Below, one piece after another: positions 5,452 through 9,184 of a DNA stretch of 9,184 bases. The notes under the pieces are model-generated. The model did no database searches. It was not told the DNA's origin and saw only the letters and a list, made by a program, of their open reading frames with translations. Positions within the stretch are counted from its first letter, which is position 1; each line of letters opens with the position of its first letter. A program made the position numbers and the translations under genes. The DNA lies in assembly GCA_031394045.1 (NCBI GenBank), contig JANMWN010000113.1, positions 1-9,184 on the forward strand. The letters run 5' to 3'. Origin of the DNA: JANYIP01 sp031394045. Lineage in GTDB: Bacteria > Actinomycetota > Actinomycetes > Prado026.

Positions 5452-6315
5452 TCAGGTGCTCGGCGAGATCCACTGTTCGCGGTGGTCGTGGAGGTAGTCG
5501 GCCAGGGTGCGTGCTGGGTGTCCGAGCAGGCGTGGGACGTCGTCGGTGATCTTCGCCGCGAGCCCGAGTTTGGCGACGATGTTGATCAGGAGTTGGACGT
5601 TGACGTAGGCCTTCGGCAGGTTGGCGGCTTTCAGCTCGTTGCGTGCTTGCAGCAGCCCGATGGGCTGGTAGCTGATCGGCCGTCCGAGTTCGGCGGTCAG
5701 GGCGGCGGCGACCTGGGTCCAGGACAGGGTTTGCCCACCGGTCAGGGTGTAGGCGTTGCCTGTGTGGGCTTCGGGCTGGGTCAGGGCCAGGGCGGCGACC
5801 GCCGCTATGTCGCGGGTATCGATGAACGAGGTCCTACCGCGGCCGGCGGGGAGCCGGATCCTGTCGTGGTCGCGGATGTCGTCGCGGTAGGCGGTTTGCA
5901 GGTTCTGCATGAAGAACGCCGGGCGCAGCATCGTGGCGGGCAGTCCGCTGGCTTTGACATCTCGTTCGAGCTGCCAGTGCGGCATGGCCGGGTTGACACC
6001 CATGAGCGACAGCACGACCACTTGGCGGATCGGCTGCAGGGCCATGTGCTGGATGAAAGGGCGAATGACGCCTTTGATGTCGGAGATCGCCGGGGGTCGC
6101 ATCAAGAACACCCGGTCGACCCCATCTAGCGCTGGTCCCCAGGTCTCGAGATCCTCGAACGAGAATCGGCACCGGTCACCGCTTGTCGTGCTCGCTTCGA
6201 TGGTGGTGAGTGCTTCGCGGACCGGCACCTGTAGGCGCCGCATGGAGAGGATGAGCTCGCGGCCCACGGTGCCAGTGGCACCGGTCACGAGCACCGTCGA
6301 CTTCGGCTGTGCCAT
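5452..6315 (-). CDS. NmrA-like NAD(P)-binding protein (atypical SDR)
   Basis: The 287-residue product has an N-terminal Rossmann fold starting STVLVTGATGTVGRELI, with the glycine-rich TGATGTVG at 11-18. It continues with VDRVFLMRPPAISD, QVVVLSLMGVNP (about 98-109), LPATMLRPAFFMQNLQ and FIDTRDIAAVAALALT, all usual in the NmrA/azoreductase-like branch of atypical short-chain dehydrogenases. The usual Tyr-x-x-x-Lys catalytic pair is not seen, as in NmrA proteins, some of which sense NAD(P) redox state and others act as quinone or azo reductases; which applies here is unknown. The length is normal and the frame intact. There is no Shine-Dalgarno before the ATG at 6315, which sits directly at the predicted transcription start. 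It is transcribed alone, with a hairpin after the stop. Confidence 0.9.
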   Translation of the reverse strand: MAQPKSTVLVTGATGTVGRELILSMRRLQVPVREALTTIEASTTSGDRCRFSFEDLETWGPALDGVDRVFLMRPPAISDIKGVIRPFIQHMALQPIRQVVVLSLMGVNPAMPHWQLERDVKASGLPATMLRPAFFMQNLQTAYRDDIRDHDRIRLPAGRGRTSFIDTRDIAAVAALALTQPEAHTGNAYTLTGGQTLSWTQVAAALTAELGRPISYQPIGLLQARNELKAANLPKAYVNVQLLINIVAKLGLAAKITDDVPRLLGHPARTLADYLHDHREQWISPST

Positions 6316-6321
6316 GCATCG

Positions 6322-6349
6322 ATTCTAACGACGGGCGAAGGCAGGTCAT
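6322..6349 (-). promoter_or_regulatory. promoter of the NmrA-like gene, predicted leaderless
   Basis: On the minus strand the -10 element TAGAAT (6322-6327, five of six consensus bases) is followed after six bases by the ATG at 6315, so transcription would begin at or next to the start codon. ATGACC (6344-6349) fits four of six -35 bases with a 16-base spacer. Leaderless mRNAs are common in actinobacteria, and the lack of a ribosome-binding site agrees. The -35 overlaps the stop of the integrase relic. Confidence 0.65.
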
Positions 6350-6815
6350 GGCTGCGACCCCCGCCCTACGGCTGCTCGATATGCACGGGTTTTGCAGAAT
6401 GCTCGACGTTGCGGCTCAGTGGGGCGTCCCGAGGTTCGCCGGTAGGCGGCGACGGCTTGGTCGTCGGCGCCTGGGAGGGGGTATAGGGGGCTCAGGGTGG
6501 TTTGGATCTGGGTGTGTCCAAGGCGGTCCATCACGGTATTGAGGTCGGCGCCGCCGGCGAGGAGCCAGGAGGCGTGGCGTGGTGTAGTCGTGGATCCGCA
6601 ACCCGCTAGGTCCGCTGCCACCGTGGCGGGTCGCCAGCCGCGGGTGCGGAACGTGTTGCGGGACATGGGGGTCTGCCCGCCGTGCGCGGGTGGACCCCAA
6701 GAGCAGGTCGTCCGGTCCGAGCCGAGCTCGCCGATGCGCAGGGTGCGGGGTTCGTTGCCCTTACGGGTAGGCCATGACGATCATTCGCTGGCCGGTGGGG
6801 AGTCCTCCTTGGGGC
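6346..6815 (-). pseudogene. tyrosine-recombinase (phage-type integrase) C-terminal relic
   Basis: Integrase pieces appear in order but in shifting frames: KEDSP, TGQRMIV, then KGNEPRTLRIGELGS, GGQTPMSRNTFRTRGWRPAT, GLRIHD, HASWLLAGGADLNTVMDRLG and HTQIQTT, ending DDQAVAAYRRT. At least four lesions are visible: a shift near 6795-6805, an extra base creating TAA at 6761-6763, and two shifts around 6578-6605. These destroy the HxxR box, which should read about HDLRHTHAS but gives HDYTT then RHAS. The nucleophile region, normally QKYLH, reads LSPLYPLP. The GHTQ histidine survives. The N-terminal DNA-binding half is absent or unreadable. The open frame ends at 6346, past the normal C-terminus. It probably once integrated the element carrying the neighbouring relaxase gene. 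Confidence 0.85.
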
Positions 6816-6924
6816 ACGTCAGGGCGCCCATCGGCGACCACTTCCCGCTCGTCGGCCGACGGCTCGCGCCAATCGGCCCGTCCCGAGCGTCGGCTACGGC
6901 TACATCACTGGCCCCTACTCTCAC

Positions 6925-6948
6925 CTTCCGCGGCGACCCGCGCGGAAG
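6925..6948. repeat. 8-bp inverted repeat, candidate origin-of-transfer hairpin
   Basis: CTTCCGCG (6925-6932) and CGCGGAAG (6941-6948) are exact complements separated by eight bases, followed on the plus strand by the AT-richer CATATCGAATTTCGG. MobF relaxases recognise an inverted repeat beside their nick site, so this is the best oriT candidate here. I cannot identify the nick site. Confidence 0.4.
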
Positions 6949-6982
6949 CCATATCGAATTTCGGAGTCGGCCCAGTGAGGAT

Positions 6983-7000
6983 GTTCGTCCACGTTCGTCC
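6983..7000 (+). repeat. tandem direct repeat, two copies of GTTCGTCC
   Basis: GTTCGTCC occurs at 6983-6990 and again at 6993-7000, a 10-base period. The pair is flanked on each side by GTGAGG (6975-6980 and 7002-7007). It may be an accessory-protein binding site or a chance repeat. Confidence 0.35.
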
Positions 7001-7158
7001 GGTGAGGTCCGAGCCGTTCCACGCCGTGATTGAGCGGTCATGGGTCCCGTTTCACGACCCCCACGTGAGCGGAATCGGGTCAGACATGTGCATCGGTGGT
7101 GGTTACCCTGGGCGGGAAAGTTGTTGTCTTGCAACAGTATTCCGGGTGGTGTTGTTTG

Positions 7159-9184
7159 GTGTTGTCTTCTGCGAAGATCAGTCGTTCGTCGTGGCGGTAC
7201 TACCAGCGGACCGTGGCTGGGGGTGCGTGCGAGTACTACAGCGAGCACGGGGACCGGCCCGGTCGTTGGCACGGTCAAGGCCTTGGTGAGCTCGGTCTGA
7301 CGCCTGGTGCAGTGGTGGCCGAGCAGGAGCTGGAGGCCATGTTCGGGCGCGCCCTGTCCCCGACCGCGGGTCGGCCGCTGGGGCAAGCGTGGCGGGTTGA
7401 TGCCGTCACCGGGTACGACCTGACGTTCTCCGCCCCCAAGTCCGTCAGCGCCCTATGGGCCCTCGGAGACCCCAGCACCATTGACGCGGTCGACGCCGCG
7501 CACACCGCCGCCGTCCACGCCGCACTGGGCTACCTGGACACTCACGCGTCGGTGTCGCGGCGCGGCAAAGACGGCGTCGACCAGATCACCTCGGCTGGGT
7601 TGGCGGCGGCGTTGTTTGATCACCGGACGTCGCGGACCGGGGACCCGCAGCTGCACACCCACGCCCTCGTGATCAACAAGGTTCGATGCGCCGATGGGGC
7701 GTGGCGCACCCTGGACGGGCACGAGATCTACCACCACAAGAAGGCCGCCGGGGCCATTTACCAAACCGCGCTACGCGCCGAGCTCACCGCCCGGCTGCCG
7801 ATCACGTTCGGCGCGGTGTCCGAGCACGGGCAGGCCGAGATCGCCGGCACCCCCGACGAGCTGATCACCGCATGGTCCACCCGGACGGCGGCGGTGATGG
7901 GTGACGCGGTACCCACCATCGCCGACGCCGAAGCCGCCCTCGGCCGACCGGTCAGCTCCGCGGAGCGGGCCCGGATCATCAAGACCGCCGTCCTGACCAC
8001 CCGCCCCGCCAAGGAAACCGACGTCCCAGAAGGCGACCTTCGCGCCCGGTGGGCCGACCAAGCAGCTGGACTCGGCTGGGACGGGCCTTCCCTACAGCAG
8101 GTCCTGCAACGGGAACGCCAAGGGTCCGATCACCGCAGCGAACCGCTGGCCTCGGGGTGGGCGGACCGGGTCACGGCCGAGGCGGTGACCGCGGTCGGGC
8201 GGGGCAAGGCGATCTGGTCCCGCGCGGACCTGACCGTCCAGGTCGCCGCCCGGATCCCCACCAACAAACGGGCGCCTATGAGCGCCGAACAGGTCGTCGA
8301 CCTCGTCGAACAGCTCACCGACACAGCCCTCGCCGGAACCGCCCACGAGGCGGTCGCACTCGGGACCGACCAGGTCGGGGTCACAGCGCGGGCCTCGGAC
8401 GACCGGTACGCCTCCGCCGAACTGGTCGACACCGAGGCCCGGATCCTCGAACGGGTCATCACCGGCGTGTTCAACACCCCATCGAGAGTGCCCGCCCACG
8501 CGCAGGCATGGTTCTTCGACGGCCCCTCCGCGGCCCTCAGTGACGAGCAGCGCCGGGCGACGGTCAAGCTCGTCGCGTCGAAGGATCTGGTCACCGTGAT
8601 GACCGCCCCGGCCGGTGCGGGCAAGACCACCACCTTGGCCGCGGCGGTGCGGGCGTGGTGGCGCCTCAACACCGAGGTGATCATGTTGGCGCCATCCGCA
8701 AGGGCCGCCGCCGAGCTCGCCACCGCGACCGGGGCACCCGGGCACACCGTCGCCCGCTGGCTCCTGCAACAACAACACCTCGACGACCTCCCAGCCGGGC
8801 AACGGGCTGAGGGATGCCTGGGTCACCGGTCGGTAGTCGTTGTCGACGAAGCGTCCATGCTCACCACCGCTGATTTGGACCAGCTCACCGCCCGGGTCGC
8901 CCGAGCCGGTGCCTCGCTGGTGCTGGTCGGGGACCCAGGGCAGATCGGGGCGGTCAACGCCCCCGGAGGCATGTTCGAACACCTCACCCACGTCCTGGGC
9001 CCGTGGACGGTGGAGCTGACCGAGCTGCACCGCTTCACCCACCCCTGGGAAGCTGCCGCGACCCTGCGCCTACGCGACGGCGACGCGACTGTCCTGGCCG
9101 AGTACGCCGAGCACGGTCGGATCCACCCCGAGGCCACCAGCCAAGATGCGGCGGACGGCGTCTTCGAGCGTTGGCACACCGCCA
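7159..9184 (+). CDS. MobF-family relaxase with TraA/RecD-like helicase domain, 3' partial
   Basis: The frame is open from 7069 through the right edge (675 codons from the chosen start). The product nicks DNA at the origin of transfer, stays covalently bound to the strand and unwinds it for conjugation. The N-terminal relaxase has two tyrosine pairs, Y14-Y15 (SWRYYQRT) and Y26-Y27 (CEYYSEHG), then GYDLTFSAPKSVSALWALGD and the metal-binding histidines H155, H166 and H168 (HRTSRTGDPQLHTHALV). The helicase part shows Walker A APAGAGKTT at 483-491, Walker B VVVVDEASML with D563-E564, and LVLVGDPGQIGAVNAPGG. The GTG at 7159 is chosen because homologues begin with this VLSSAKISRSSWRYY-like stretch; GGGTGG at 7144-7149 is a weak ribosome-binding site. 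TTG 7156 or 7162 are alternatives. The missing end should hold the remaining helicase motifs. Neighbours suggest a conjugative or mobilizable element. Confidence 0.94.
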   Translation, partial: MLSSAKISRSSWRYYQRTVAGGACEYYSEHGDRPGRWHGQGLGELGLTPGAVVAEQELEAMFGRALSPTAGRPLGQAWRVDAVTGYDLTFSAPKSVSALWALGDPSTIDAVDAAHTAAVHAALGYLDTHASVSRRGKDGVDQITSAGLAAALFDHRTSRTGDPQLHTHALVINKVRCADGAWRTLDGHEIYHHKKAAGAIYQTALRAELTARLPITFGAVSEHGQAEIAGTPDELITAWSTRTAAVMGDAVPTIADAEAALGRPVSSAERARIIKTAVLTTRPAKETDVPEGDLRARWADQAAGLGWDGPSLQQVLQRERQGSDHRSEPLASGWADRVTAEAVTAVGRGKAIWSRADLTVQVAARIPTNKRAPMSAEQVVDLVEQLTDTALAGTAHEAVALGTDQVGVTARASDDRYASAELVDTEARILERVITGVFNTPSRVPAHAQAWFFDGPSAALSDEQRRATVKLVASKDLVTVMTAPAGAGKTTTLAAAVRAWWRLNTEVIMLAPSARAAAELATATGAPGHTVARWLLQQQHLDDLPAGQRAEGCLGHRSVVVVDEASMLTTADLDQLTARVARAGASLVLVGDPGQIGAVNAPGGMFEHLTHVLGPWTVELTELHRFTHPWEAAATLRLRDGDATVLAEYAEHGRIHPEATSQDAADGVFERWHTA

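Larger units (their letters stand above)
6816..7158. other. non-coding interval upstream of the relaxase gene, rich in small repeats
   Basis: No gene is recognised in these 340 bases. They hold a 12-bp palindrome CGTCGGCCGACG (6850-6861), an 8-bp-stem hairpin (6925-6948), tandem GTTCGTCC copies (6983-7000), and two small hairpins (7052-7068 and 7122-7136). Position directly before a relaxase gene makes this the natural place for an origin of transfer and the relaxase promoter, though none is proven. Confidence 0.45.

Noticed and set aside
5288..5473. A 61-residue minus-strand frame past the NmrA-like gene
   Set aside because: Its ATG is inside the NmrA-like gene in another frame, no ribosome-binding site is seen, and no family is recognised.
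5482..6129. A 215-residue plus-strand open frame
   Set aside because: It is the Gly/Val-rich shadow of the intact NmrA-like gene on the other strand.
6781..7386. Minus-strand and plus-strand frames of 170-200 residues over the relaxase start
   Set aside because: No family motif, poor start signals, and partial overlap with the clear relaxase N-terminus. Only the last few codons of the minus frame (KEDSP) belong to the integrase relic.
8092..9042. A 316-residue open frame on the minus strand opposite the relaxase gene
   Set aside because: It mirrors the strongly G/C-biased relaxase codons, is rich in Gly/Arg/Asp with no motif, and the plus-strand frame has complete MobF and helicase motifs.
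1..9184. CRISPR arrays, tRNA or rRNA genes, toxin-antitoxin or phage-defence cassettes
   Set aside because: No regularly spaced repeats, no tRNA T-arm plus acceptor pattern, and no protein motifs of such systems were seen on either strand.

Overview
The window is high-GC DNA with strong G/C preference at third codon positions. Its gene families are typical of Actinomycetota: a DUF1876 protein next to a two-CBS-domain protein, an actinobacterial MobF relaxase, and IS630 and tyrosine-integrase remnants. The genus cannot be fixed from the sequence; a soil-type actinomycete is the best guess. It looks like an accessory or genome-plasticity region: intact single genes are separated by truncated and frameshifted relics.

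Left part (1-1640). About 400 bases hold no convincing gene, only a 10-bp inverted repeat at 79-139 and one doubtful 35-residue peptide. A small unidentified protein (404-766, +) follows. It converges on, and overlaps, a STAS-domain gene on the minus strand whose 5' end has been replaced by a truncated IS630-family transposase (about 1110-1557, +). That transposase carries a frameshift and an in-frame stop.

Middle part (1642-4310). A two-gene minus-strand operon encodes an NAD-type short-chain dehydrogenase (2333-3082) and a protein-L-isoaspartate methyltransferase (1642-2304), with a perfect 7+1+7 palindrome just upstream as candidate operator. Next comes a divergent pair, DUF1876 (3261-3512, -) and a two-CBS protein (3803-4261, +). 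These families match the hypoxia/dormancy (DosR) regulon genes Rv1738/Rv2632c and Rv2626c of Mycobacterium tuberculosis. The shared intergenic region has two DosR-box-like sites, one facing each gene, both built on GGGACCTTC.

Right-centre (4310-6815). About 1.1 kb is gene-poor and contains only the C-terminal remnant of a magnesium-type P-type ATPase. An NmrA-like NAD(P)-binding protein (5452-6315, -) follows; its promoter geometry predicts a leaderless mRNA. Directly upstream lies a frameshifted tyrosine-recombinase C-terminus (6346-6815, -).

Right end (6815-9184). About 340 bases carry several inverted and direct repeats and may include an origin of transfer. They lead into a MobF-family relaxase-helicase gene that starts near 7159 and runs off the right edge. 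The decayed integrase beside a relaxase gene suggests the edge of an integrated conjugative or mobilizable element. I found no CRISPR array, tRNA or rRNA, and no clear undescribed multi-gene system. The points most worth following are the divergent dormancy pair with its paired boxes and the putative transfer region.
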